From Gnetum montanum (taxonomy: Eukaryota; Streptophyta; Gnetopsida; Gnetales; Gnetaceae), in assembly GCA_015680685.1 (NCBI GenBank), contig MNCI01002227.1, positions 591,524-655,523 on the forward strand: 64,000 nt of DNA, read 5' to 3'. A program made the position numbers and the translations under genes. The notes beneath the pieces are model-generated. The model ran no database searches. It saw nothing but the letters and a program-made list of their open reading frames with translations, and was not told the origin of the DNA. This document shows, piece by piece, positions 23,236-34,879 of this stretch; position 1 is the first letter of the stretch; every line of letters begins with the position of its first letter.

Positions 23236-23240
23236 CCAAT
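23236..23240. repeat. Target-site duplication of the solo LTR, right copy
   Basis: CCAAT, identical to 22402-22406. Confidence 0.85.
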
Positions 23241-23917
23241 TATCTGAAATGATTGCCCATCAAATTGGGAGACTGATTCACCAAGCGGTGAAGGATGAAG
23301 GTGAGTTAAGAAAGAGGGAATCAGTGGAAGAATATAATAGTGATCTGTCCATTAGGAAAAGAGATGACCGAGTTTGTGACACACAAGAGGAAGAAACCTT
23401 TGAATAGGCAATTCAAAAGAAGACTCTACCAATTCATAAATATATAACTGACATTATACCAAAGGTAGAGAAAATGTGGGACTTAGCTAATGAAAAATTT
23501 GTAGCAACATTGAAAATTATGGAGGAGAGAACAAAGAAAGCCTTTGAAAAAGGCAAGGATAAGAAAAAGAAGAAAGATTTTGGATGAAAGGGCAAAGTGG
23601 CTTCAATGGTTAAGTGTTTAGACACAAGCTCCACCAATGAGGAAGGATGTGTCATTTGCCAATACGAAAATCCCAAAGGATGTTTTCCAATAATGGCACA
23701 TTTACAGGAAACTGGGGTATATGCACTTAATCCCAAATTTGTTAAAAAAACAAATGCCTAGAAGGTTACCTTATCCTCAAGGTAACTATAGGCAAAACTT
23801 CCAACCAACATACTATCCTAATGGAGCTTTGCCACAACCACAAGAGTAGTACTATCAATAGTGGCAATAACCACAATCATGGGTCATGCCATCACCTCAT
23901 CAACAATATCCATACGA
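23241..23917 (+). pseudogene. H gag, third part (nucleocapsid region), degenerate
   Basis: LSEMIAHQIGRL, then DEGELRKRESVEEYNSD, aligns with GELRKRE-x-VEEYNHD of E1 and E2. The knuckle near 23651 reads CVICQYENPKGCF, with His replaced by Asn. A Gln/Pro/Tyr-rich tail follows (RRLPYPQGNYRQN-like). It stops abruptly at the inverted LTR. Confidence 0.82.
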
Positions 23918-24807
23918 GAGTAGTGAAGTAATCCAACACCCAACCATAGACATCACAGATGTTCACATGTGACCAAGTCATAATTCATGGACAAGGCAAT
24001 GTGAATATTCTAGTAATTGGTTTAAGTTCAAGACCATTGTCTTCCCATGTGGAGCTAGTGAAGCCTATGTATATGGTTTAGCTCACAGTGAGGTATATGA
24101 TAACTAATGTTGTTAGGCCATTGCTACTCCTAGTGAACATGATGAAATGGAAATAGTTTTTAAGTCTAAGTAAAATAGTAAAAAAATATACTCTATCCTA
24201 AGGAGATGGATATCCAATCATGGTCTACCATACATGCCTTGGACTCATGCAGTTATCACTAGGATTACCAAGAGTATCACTACTAGGCATACCAAACAAT
24301 AACACAACTAGATTACCAAATTACTACACTTAGTGCTTGATACTAGTTGTATCCATATTACTTACTTTCAACATGTAAAAGAAAGTACTTGTAAAGTAAA
24401 TTATTAACTAGGGAAAACAAGAATAATTATTCTAAGTAAATAGAAAGAAAACTAAGTGGATGTTGTAATGATGATAAGTAATCTCGATCTTTATTGCCGA
24501 TCATGAACTATGTCCAAGTACAATTCACTCCAATAAAGACACCATACAATCACTTAACACCACACTGCAGGCATACACTTCTAAATGCTCAATACTAAAT
24601 TCATGAAAACAAACTAAAATAGTTCTACTACTATTAAATGAAATCTATTGCAAATCTGTGCACCTAACTATTGTATTTATAGGCTAGCATGCATCCCGTA
24701 ATATCGCATATACGATGACATAGCTAGTGCTATAATATCAAATATATAATATTGAAGCTATAATATCGGATATATGATATTGTAGCCAACCAATATCAAC
24801 TTTATCA
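23918..24807 (-). repeat. R1: inverted 3' LTR of the H subfamily
   Basis: The reverse complement of the H LTR: the minus-strand start TGATAAAGTTGAT is at 24807, the U3 palindromes follow, and the TATA box is at 24674-24681. The left end reads GAGTAGTGAAG, so the final four or so bases (TGAT) are missing. A reverse PPT (TACCCCTACGACTA) lies on its right, making it a 3' LTR in minus orientation. It matches H LTR better than the R2 LTRs. Confidence 0.85.
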
Positions 24808-26495
24808 TACCCCTACGACTACCTAAAAACTTGTCCTCAAGTTAAAACAAAATGAGGATAGAGTTCCTTACAAAATTGGGAGGTAGATTTTCATGATTAA
24901 CTTAACTATATAAATGGTACTAAATGTCGTAGTGGTGTTTTATGAGAATGACACAAGTCATGACATGAAAAAAATAAAATAAAACAACTTAATGAAGCTC
25001 AATGTAGGCTATGTAATGCTTGGTGGTGGTGGTTTCTCTATCGATTGCTTCCCCTTGTTATCAAGCTTCTACAACATGTATCTGTTAAGCAGCGCCTAAA
25101 ACTTCTATTCTTCCATTCAAGAGTCATGTACTATTCATGCTTATTTTGCAATGTGTGATGGAAGTAGTACATCCCATGGACATGGTAGCTATGAAAACAT
25201 CTAATTGGCTTTAAAGTACCATGCTACAAATTACCTTCTTTCCTTCTCAAATGTCCTAGCCTTTGCTCATAACTCATGATAGTTAGAAAGTCTCTAAGCC
25301 AAATTTGCTACAACATATTTTTGCCCTTGGTAGCTAGCCTTAACTACTTCTAGTTCAAAGTTTTCCACCTAAATTTTCTATAGAGCATCTTTCTGGTCCA
25401 CAAACTCCTTTTTGTACAATGCATACATGGTTACTACTTGTTGTTCAAGCTTGTTTTTGGGCCTGCCTATTGTCAACATGGTCAAGTTAGCATAATGAAG
25501 GTTAGCTAAACCCATGTATTCTTTTAGATCTTCTATCTATAAGTCTTTATTTTTCATTTTCACTTGGTGGACATAAGAATAACTATCCAAGATGGGTTTC
25601 CAATCTGGATTCTATGCTAATATGGAATTGATTTAGGCTTTCACCATCTATACAGAAGTGTTCCTTGAGCCTTTCATTATTATTAGCTTCATTCTTCTAT
25701 GTGCTAATTTAAATAGTGGATTTTTGTCTAATTGCATGTACCTCTTCTATTGAGAGGGTTCTATTTTCTCTTGCTAAGTGGCTCATATCCTGGTTGAATC
25801 TCATCAGTTGTTCTCTCAACTAATGGATGCTCTCCTCAAGAATGTTCTTTTGCTTCTCTACATTAATCAACCTAGTTTTGTCTACAACAAGTTGTTTATT
25901 TTCCTCCAGTGCTATGGTAAGTGCCTTAGCATGTGCATATCTTTGTGCTTTTGTTACAAAGGCATTTCACACCGCTTTCTCCTTCTCCTTTACCATCTAC
26001 TTATTTTGCTTTATTAAGCGATTACTTTGTTCTGTTATAAATTGTTCTAGTTGGTCAGGTGTCACATATTGTGTTGAATCTCTGCATTCAACCCTCAGAG
26101 TCATGAGTTCTTATAGTCTAAGAAGTTCATTCTCTGCATGCTCTACCATGGTTTCTACCATGACCAACTTACCCTTGGTTGCTATTAATTGTGATTATAG
26201 TCAAAAAGAGTTATCTTTACTTACCCCATCTATAGTAGTCTATTTAGTACATCCTCATGATTGGAAGAAGTCAACGAGGTACCAACTAACATTTGAGCAT
26301 CCCTTGCTCTAATTAGATCAGTTGGCAATACAACAGGTATGTTAAAGGATTCCTTGATGTGATTTGTGATCATTTCTGCTACTTCTACTATATCTTGGTG
26401 CTACATAACCACCATTGTGGCTTCTTCTTTAATTTTAAGCACCACTTGGAATGATGCAATGTTTCCAAAAATCTATTGTGACCATTAGGCCTCTC
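24808..26495 (-). pseudogene. R1: PPT and remnant of the extra 3' ORF, minus strand
   Basis: It aligns through its length with R2 28487-30240, that is, the PPT-proximal part of the extra ORF of R2. It holds the same blocks read from the minus strand (a coiled-coil segment opposite 26050-26200) but more stops. The similarity ends near 26492. Open frames on the plus strand here are antisense shadows. It would be the 3' end of the element whose LTR is 23918-24807. Confidence 0.65.
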
Positions 26496-27616
26496 CTAGG
26501 ATATGTGATTTTGGAGAATGATTAGCCACAATCAGTAGGTGACCTTAGAAAATTTCATTCTTCTTTCATAAGCTCTAGCCCTCAAGTGTGATTATCCATG
26601 GCTATCTCATGAGTAATAAGGTGAAGTGTGTTCCTCTCCACTTGAGAACCCTTACCCATCCAAGATACTTGCTATGATGCCATCTAGCTTATAATTAAAG
26701 ACACATACATAAGGGTTAAAGTGCACCATGGACAAAGTTTTCCAAAAGGATCATGTTCTTTGGCGATGCAGCTAATTAACCAAACTCATGTTGGAATTCC
26801 TACCTTAAGAATCAAGTGCACCATGAGTAAATTTTTCTAAAAAAAAAGATGAGGATCATGTTCATTGGTAGTGTAATAAGTTCTTGAGTGTGATGGGTTC
26901 TGGTAGCAATCCTCACTATAGCCTCCATTCTCTTTTAACCCATTTTCCCAAAATTCAAAAAGGAAAAAAAAAAGTATTCTCCTACCTTTTTGTAATTCAT
27001 CTCATTTTTCATTATCCCTTTTCACCATCCCCTTTCTATTTTCTAAAAAGAAGGTATAAACTAAAGAAAAATTCAAAAGTTGTGGCTAGCTATGATCTAA
27101 AGAAGCATGTCCTCTTCATGAAGTTTACTATAAGTCTTGTTCTCAAAGGTGTCTTCATGCTAATTACTTTTTCTTGTAAGATGATTAGGAATGAAATCCT
27201 AATTACAAATTACAATATGTATTTATATAGTTAAAATTATGATCTATAAATTTATATATTAAAATTTTTTATTAAACAAGGTGTGTGAGAAGGATAGCCC
27301 ATGTATAGTGCTCTTTTAATTGTGTGATTATTTTAATCATGCTAGGAATACTATAGCTTTCCTAAATATTTTATTTTATTTCATGGTTTTGTGATCTATT
27401 GATTCTTTATATTTTACATATTCTTTCATCCTTTAAAATTTCTATGATTTTTGTTATCCTTGCCCTTGCATGCAACTCTTAGTTTGAGGGCTAAGTGTTG
27501 ATACCAACTCTCCCATGATAGCATGGGACCATTAATTAATGTAAAAAAGAAATACATACATGTATACATACATATATATATGAAAGACATTCTCTTCTTT
27601 TAAGTTCAAAGACGTA
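26496..27616. other. Unassigned AT-rich segment between R1 and R2
   Basis: No recognised coding motif. Two imperfect direct copies of a block starting AAGTGCACCATG occur at 26718-26775 and 26813-26878. A short ACATACATGTATACATACATATATA microsatellite-like run lies at 27552-27582. The open frame at 26884-27234 has no recognisable motif. Confidence 0.45.
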
Positions 27617-28486
27617 TGATGAGTGGTAGAGTATCCAACACCCAACCATATGAGATACTAGTGTTCACACACGATCCTAGTTGAATTCCATAGATAAGAC
27701 AATGTGACTATGCAAGTAATTGATTAGAGTTTGTGATCATTATCTTTCCATGTGAGTTAGTAAATTCAATGTGTATGGTTTAACTCATGATGAGGTATAT
27801 GATAGATGATGTTGTATTGGCCATATTACACCTAGTTAACATAAAGTAAAAGTAATAGTTTCTAAATCTAAGTAACAACAAACAAATCTAGTCTAGGCTA
27901 TGCGATGAGCAGTTGGTCTTGATCTTTTGTTCACATCTTGAACTTCATGTAACTACTACTAAGATTGCCAAGTACCACACTACTGGGCATACCAAGTGAT
28001 AGTACTACCGGGTTACCAAGTAGCTACACTTAAGTGCTTGAGATCAATTGTACTCATTCTTCTTAATGACAGGAATAGTAAAGTGCATTGAAAGTAAATC
28101 AATAATTATGAAAATAGTAAACATTAAAATAAATGAAAGCAAAAATAAAACTAAGTATTTTTGCAATGATGGAAAGTAATCTCGATCTTTATTTCTAGTC
28201 ATGCAATGTGTCCAAGTACATCACACTCAAATAAAGACTCTGTTCAATCACTTAACATCACACTATCGGCACACACTACTAAGTACTGAAAGCTAAAATT
28301 ATGAAAACAAACTAAGAGAGTTCTATTACTATGTTAACAAATCTACTATGAATCCATGCATCTAAGTGTTGCTGTTATAGGCTAGCATGCATCCCACAAT
28401 ATCATGTATATGATAATGTATCTACAACATCATAGATATGATATCGTAACTACAACATCATTACTGCAAAAAATTCAAATTTATCA
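27617..28486 (-). repeat. 3' LTR of R2
   Basis: Plus-strand left end TGATGAGTGG, right end ATTTATCA, 870 bp. It carries ATATCGTA palindromes at 28395-28455. The TATA box has decayed (GTTATAGG at the expected place). The PPT follows on the right. Confidence 0.88.
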
Positions 28487-28503
28487 TACCCCCATGACTA
28501 ACT
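28487..28503 (-). promoter_or_regulatory. Polypurine tract of R2
   Basis: Plus strand TACCCCCATGACTAACT, that is AGTCATGGGGGTA on the sense strand next to the LTR, the same core as in E1 and E2. Confidence 0.72.
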
Positions 28504-28689
28504 AGAAACTCATCCTTGAGTTGCAAAATGAGGATAGAGTCCCTTACAAAATTGGGATGTAGATTTACATTACACTAACTACTCTATACATGACTCTTAA
28601 GTGTTGTAGTAATGTTTTACAAAAACAACACATTCATGTCATGACAACCTTTACAATATAGAAACAAAATTTGGTGAAGCTAGATGTAG

Positions 28690-31420
28690 CCTTATGTTGT
28701 TACAAGTGGTGATGGCTCTTCCATTGATCACTTCCCCTTGTTGTCAGGCTTCTAAAATTGATAGCAGTTTAGGAGCTCCTACAATGTCTCCTCTTCCATT
28801 CTTGGATTGTGAATCATCCATGCTAATGAACCAATGTTTGATGGGGTTGGCACATTCCACGAACATGGAAGTTGTGGAAACATCTAATTAGCTTTAACAT
28901 ACCATGTCGCAAACCATCATATTTCTTCTTCAAAAGATCTAGCCTTCTCTCTTAATTCATGGTAATTTGTTAATCTTCTAGCCATATTTTCTGTTACATC
29001 TTTTTTCCCTACTAGCCAACCTTAATTGCTTTTAGCTTTAAGTTTTTTACTTAAATTTTTTGTAAATCATCTTTGCAATCTACAAACTCTTTCTTGTACA
29101 AGATGTACATGGCTACTACTTATTGTTCAAGCTCACTTCTAGGCCTACCTGTTGTCAACATGGCTAAGGTAGCATAATGGAGGTTTGCTAACCCCATTTA
29201 TTCTTTTCAATCCTCAATCTATAAGTTCTTGTTTTTTACTTTTTCTTTATAGGTGTGGGCCATGTTGTCCAAGATGGATTTTCATTCTAGATTTTGTGCT
29301 AACATGGGATTAATATTGGCCTTCACCATCTAGATCTCTTTCTCATTGATTTTTTATACATTCCCACCTAATCTTGGAAGTGTTCCTTGAGCCATTCATG
29401 CTTCTTTGTCCCATTTTACCATGCACTAGTTTCAATGGTTGACTTTTGACAGATGGTGTGTACCTCCTCCATGGAGAGGATTCTATTTTTCCTTGTAAGG
29501 TAGCTCATATCTTGGTTAATCCTCACCAACTATTCTTTTAGCTGGTGGATGCTCCCTTTCAAAATGTTTTTCTATTTTCAACAGTGGTCAAATGCATGTT
29601 ATCAGCAGTGAGTTGTTTATTTTCCTCTTGTAAGGCAACAAGTGCTTTAGCATAGGCATATGTTTAGGCTCTAGCCACTAAAGCATCCCATACTATCGTT
29701 TCTTTCTCATTCTCCATCTATCTATTATTCTTAAGAAGGTAACTAATCTTCTCAATTCTAAATTTTTCTAGTTGTTCTAGTGTGATGAATTGATTCAGAT
29801 CTCTTCTTTTTGCTCTCAGGCCTATGATCTCTTCTTGTAATTTGCAAAGCTCATTCTCAACATGCTTTACCTTGGTTTCATCCATGATTAGTTTTCCTTT
29901 AGTGGTAATCAATTCTGACTATGTTATAGTGACATCACTAGGAATGTTGAAGAGATTTGTCATAACCTATCCTATCTACAACAATCTATCTAACACCTCT
30001 TCATGTTCTACAAGAGCCATAGAGGTACCACCTAACATTTGAGCATCTTTGGTTATAGAAATATCAGTTGGCAGCACAATAGGTACATTGAAAGATTCTT
30101 TAATATGATCCATGATTACTTTTGTGGCTCCTGCTACATCATGGTGGTACACAACCACAACTGTGGCTCCTTCTCTAGATTCAAGCACCACTCTGAATGA
30201 TGCAACATTCCCAAAAATCTATTGTGATCACTAGGCCTCTCCTCCTAATTGTAATGATATTTATCCATTGGCAGGATTTGTTGAGATGGTTGGCCTAACT
30301 ACATCATCAATTACTTTGAATAAATTGGCCTCTTCCTACTTCCCCAACAATTGGCTTCTACAATTTGCTATAGATGAATCATTGAAGGTCTATAATCTTG
30401 CAGCAACAGTGGTAGAACTTGTGGTTGTCCTATGGTTTGGGTAGTCTCCTCAATGCCTAGTTATTCTTCTATTTGGTCCTTTTTAGAAGGCACTGGCTTG
30501 AGCATTTCAGCATAAGAAGCATTCTATGCCTTCCTTAATGCATTGTTTGTATACCCTAGGATGCCAACTCATTTTCATAACTTCTAGATAAGGTAACGGA
30601 ATGTAAGTGTTAATTTCCCTACCTTCTTCTCCTCAAACCACCTTTAGATTTCTATGAAGTACAGGTGAGCGATGTTTGCATTGAACTTTCCCATTAATAT
30701 TGTACTACCTCTGGCCACACATGTAGATATTTGGTTTAATCTCTTGGTAGAAAATAAGTGATAAGTACCAATTGTAAAATAGATCTTTTTTTCTACAATT
30801 AGTTCACTATATTCTTTATTATCCTTGTCATACACCTGCTGCAACCATAGCTTCCTGGCATCTGTATCAAATCTTGTTAATGTTTGTGCCACCTTTTGCT
30901 CCTTCATTGGGCACATTTATTACCTCTGCAATTTCCTTAACTAAGTAAGACATTGAGATCCCTTCAATATTTACTGTAGCAGCTACTTCTTGATTCTACC
31001 AAAACTAGAGTGTTTCTCTTAAATACGACTCCCCATTTGTTGTCAAAGTAGGCCACAAAGAGGACGACTAAAGTTGGGCTTTAACATCTTCTGAAGAAAA
31101 TTCCAAAAATGAACCAAAGTTAAGTTTCATAATTACTATCAATATGATGGATGTTTCCTAAATAGCCTAAAGGCATTTAGGTAACAATGTGAGTTGTTGT
31201 CCTTAGATAGGCTCTTTTGGAATGTCTACTTCTTCTTGAGCAGATTGCTCCATGTCAAAAGTTTATTGAGGAATACTAAATGATTGTGCCTCCTACTCTC
31301 CTTATTCTACTTGTGGGTTTTTCTCACTCACTTGTCCTCTTCTACCTTGTGGTCTTTTTCTTATTGGTCATGGAAGTTCCCCTCGTGATCCTCTTCTTGG
31401 GACCATCTATAGTCAATCAA
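28690..31420 (-). pseudogene. R2 extra ORF after integrase, coiled-coil protein of unknown function
   Basis: I do not recognise the family. Reading minus strand from about 31420: MVPRRGSRGELP, a basic Arg/Lys/Gln stretch, a middle part with WLQQVYDKDNKEYSELIVEKK and TCVARGSTILMGKFNANIAH, then TDISITKDAQMLGGTS, and a helical heptad-like segment at 29718-29912 (HVENELCKLQEEIIGLRAK), with a second one further on (QLVRINQDMSYLARK). Several stops and at least one frameshift break it. The place corresponds to the envelope-like gene of Athila elements, but I see no signal peptide or clear membrane segment. A second copy is in R1. It may be a captured gene or a lineage-specific ORF. Confidence 0.5.
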
Positions 31421-31904
31421 GGGTTTGGAATTACTAGAGTATTCTCATAAATGGGCAACAATATGGTGCCTTACTCATACCCTTAGTTACATCAAGTTCT
31501 TAGTTCATTATGATTGCAGAGTTAGAAAATTTTTCAAGAACAACCCCATTAGTACTTTTCTATGGCGTAAAATGAACAATATGATCAATTAGGAGTCTTC
31601 TTAAAGTTGTTTTAGCCTTAACATGAGTGATTTCCTTTAAAAATTTTTGATATGTCCCCTTGAACTTACCCTTATAATACCTTCTAATTCTTAGTAATTT
31701 CCAAAAAATTGACTCAAATTTTCCTTACTAACACCCTCCACAATTAAGATGATCACTCCAAGACCACGTAGATTTGAAAATCACGAAAATTGGAGCAATA
31801 ATGTGTAAGTTATGGGCACTAGAAGTTGGGGTGTCAGAGCACTAAGTGGTAAAGAAAAATCAGCAACAACTCTTCTTTTATGAAAATCAAAAATGAAAAT
31901 TTTT

Positions 31905-32035
31905 TCTAACTCCCCCATGCTATATATAGCTTTTATGGGTGCAATATCATAGGTTCTTGCAATATTGTAAATGTGATATTGTAGGTGCCTATGATATCGT
32001 AACTACGATGTCACCTTAGAAGAAATCAACTTTTC
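31905..32035 (-). promoter_or_regulatory. Internal U3-like module: ATATCG palindromes plus TATA in front of the R2 extra ORF
   Basis: Reading the minus strand: GTTGATTTCTTC, then an array ACATCGTAGTTACGATATCATAGG, ACAATATCAC, ACAATATTGC and CTATGATATTGC, then GCTATATATAGC with TATATATA at 31921-31928. This is the architecture of the U3 of H, R1 and R2 LTRs, yet lies far from either LTR and about 0.5 kb upstream of the extra ORF. It could be an internal promoter or a captured LTR piece. Confidence 0.55.
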
Positions 32036-33496
32036 TTAAGGTTTTTTAGGGAAGAATTGAGTCCCATCAAATGGTTGGATGATATAAGGCATGCTGAAAG
32101 GGTCTTGACATGGAGATGATGCTTTAGTTATGAAAAATAAGTGTTGAAAGTCTATGATTAAGAAATCTCAGGCTATGAAAGTATATGAGGTGTTGAGGGA
32201 ATGAATGAGATAGAAAGTTATGTTGTATCATTAAAATGAATAGTGTGAATGATATGGGAAGTGTTTATTATCATTTATTGAAATTGGAAGGCTTAAGATG
32301 ATGTGGAATTGCTTGGCAGGTATAAGATACAATAGTTATACAAGTGGGTCCTCCCCAAAGTAGGCTCCAACCCTTAATGCCCTTGTATAACCACACCTAG
32401 AAGTGTCCTTAGGTATTTAAGGAGTTAAAAATGTAATTCATAGCTATGTACCAAGACACACATGTTAGTACCACCAAATTGGAAAAATAACTTTGTCATA
32501 CAAAATCATAAGTTATGACTATTCAAATAGTGAGATGAAATGGGCTTAGAAGGGATTGTAGAAATCGAGATGTGAGGTGTCTTACCATAGGCATATGAAT
32601 TCTTGTGTTTTATTAGTGGTTAAGGTAATCATTAGCCTTTTTGTCTAAGATTCAAACTAAGTCCAAACCACCTTCTAGTGACATCGCATCGTTTTATCTC
32701 TTGGAATTACAATAGTAAGACTATTAATGTTACAAGGAGTATTATCACTTGGCATATTATCCAAGAGAAGAGTTTTATTCATGGCACTTTATTTTTATTT
32801 TACATTTCTGAGAAGCCTCCTACCTTTAGGCATGGGTAACATGTCTTTCTAGTGGGACCCCAAGAAATTTATTTTGTGCTATTTTATTTTTTAACTATGT
32901 TAACCTTTTAAGGTAGCACTTACTTAATTTTTGCTTCCATTTTTCGTTAGATCTACAAAGATAAAATACAACCTTAGTAACATGATAGAACATACAATAA
33001 TAATCCAAAAAGAATCCACAAGTCCCCTTGATGTCACACCCTTTTCATTCCCCCTTAGTTCTTCACTTTTCTATCTAGGCATAATGATCATAAGTTTATT
33101 CTTAGTTTGATGATGGATCATTATGACCATGATAAGAACCTCTTATTAATGGAATGGATGGATGGATGATGTGGGCTCACTATGTAAATAATTAGTCTCT
33201 TATGACTTGATAACATAGATAAATCTTCACCTTGTTGGGCTACATCTTGTCTTTATTTGAATGTGTTTTATTAACAATTAAAATTATTTACAAAGGGTTT
33301 GAAGAAAAAGTATGAAAGAAATGGAAAGATATAAAAAATTATGAAAAAGTATAAAGAATGAAAAATGTTAAAAGAATGAAAAATGTAAAAGAAAGATAAA
33401 AGTATAAAGAATGAAAAAATGTTGAAGAATGTGAAGGATGAAAAGAATTATAAAATAAAAAATAGAAAATTCTGTAAGGTACCTACAGTTTTAAAT
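32036..33496 (-). other. R2 spacer between integrase and the promoter-like module
   Basis: No supported ORF. The stretch 33290-33470 is A-rich on the plus strand, with repeated AAAGTATAAAGAATGAAAAATG words (T-rich on the sense strand), as after integrase in E1 and E2. The remainder shows nothing I can identify. Confidence 0.6.
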
Positions 33497-34640
33497 GGAC
33501 ACCCCCATGACTATTATGAAGATCAAGGAAATGAAAGATAGAACAAGTGGAAGACTAATGAGTAGGTTGGGTAGACTCCTTTGAATACTCATAATATGGT
33601 TTAACTTGTTGGATGTTAAAATGGATAAACTTATGTGGGCTAGATGAATAATAAATCTGTAGGGCACCAAATGGATAAGTGGCATGTACAATATAGGGTC
33701 CTTCCCATAGTGTCTAAAACTTAACCTCTTAGGGCAAATGACTAGGATTGTAATAAAGGACCTTGTCACCTAGTTTTATAGTTACATTACCTATCCATGA
33801 ATCATGCCTTAGTTTGGAGTAATGGTTATGGACTTCACTACCCATAAGTGCTAAAAGCTGATTCTCATCCAAAAGATTAAGATTCATCAAATGTTCCTTT
33901 TGGGCTAAACTCAAATCGAGGTCAACTTTACTAGCAGTAGCTAAAGTGTGAAGCTCTACCTAGATTGGAAGTGTCAACTTTCCATAGACTAACTCATATG
34001 GGGTGTAGCCTAAAGGTCACTTCCAAGATGTTCCACAGGCTCATAGAGCATTGTTTAATTTTGTACTGTAATCATCTCTAAACCTACTAATCATCCTAGT
34101 AAGTATTCTAGTAATTTCATAGTTAGTAACTTCAACTTGACCATTTACTTGGGAATGATATGGTATTGTTAATTTATGATTAACCTCAAGTTGTTTCATG
34201 AGTTTCTTAAAGGTATTACTAGTGAAGTGGATCCCATTATTTGATATTAGCATTCTGGGTACTCCAAATCAATTCACCATAGTCATTTTTGTTGTACAAT
34301 CTTTCATTGTTGTTGCCTCTACCCACTTTGTGCAATAATCCATAGTCATAATAATGTATGCTTTTCCATTTGACATCCATTGAATGGACCCCATAAAATC
34401 AATACCTTAAATATCAAAAGGCTCTAGCAGCTATATCTAGTGTTGCAACCCTTCATATCTATCCATAATTCCTCCATCCCTTTGGCAACATTCACAAGAT
34501 TTTGCAAACATGTGGGCATCTCTGAATAGCATAGGTCAAAAGTAGCCTACCATTAATAGTTTGAGTGTCATTTTACACCCTACATAGTGTCCATCGCATG
34601 GGCCTTCATGGGCATCTTGTAAAGTTATCTATTGGTCATG
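33497..34640 (-). pseudogene. R2 integrase, degenerate
   Basis: Zinc-binding HHCC part: DAHEGPCDGHYVG, then CECCQRD. Core: GIDFMGS with the first Asp, MLISNNGIHF with Asn for the second Asp, and NGQVEVTN with the catalytic Glu kept (codon 34131-34133), unlike E1 and E2. C-terminal blocks: GYTPYELVYGKL, LGDKVLYYN and LWEGPYIVHATYP. A TCATGGGGG core (33499-33512, minus) overlaps the end. Stops and small indels are present. Confidence 0.85.
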
Positions 34641-34879
34641 ATCTAGCACACACCATCTAACAAGCCCATTTACACAAATCTTGTACACGTTGCCATTGAT
34701 TTCCATGTACCATTTGGCTTTATGAATGAATTGTTCTTGTTGTTTTCTATTTCATTCAATAGGAAGCTCTTGTGTTATGAGGTAAGTTAGGTACTTTGCA
34801 GTCCATGGCTTTCTTATTGAATCTACAGCCTTTACTATTTTAGTAAATAAGTCCTCATTAAGAAATTAAGCTAATAAAG

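Larger units (their letters stand above)
500..23917 (+). mobile_element. Element H: old Athila/Tat-like Ty3/gypsy retrotransposon, split by three insertions
   Basis: The 5' LTR, a tRNA-Asp-type primer site and three gag pieces are in order on the plus strand: 500-1438, 11033-12130, 21977-22406 and 23241-23917. Removing the three insertions that carry target duplications (E1, E2, solo LTR) rejoins gag in the order seen in E2 and R2. The gag is closest by eye to that of R2. No plus-strand pol or 3' LTR follows. At 23918 the sequence changes to an inverted LTR of the same subfamily, so the 3' half was lost or inverted. Seen: the boundaries and homology. Inferred: a single original element. Confidence 0.8.

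Noticed and set aside
25778-26312. Plus-strand open frames of 79 and 161 residues
   Set aside because: Antisense to the R1 remnant of the 3' ORF; no motif of their own.
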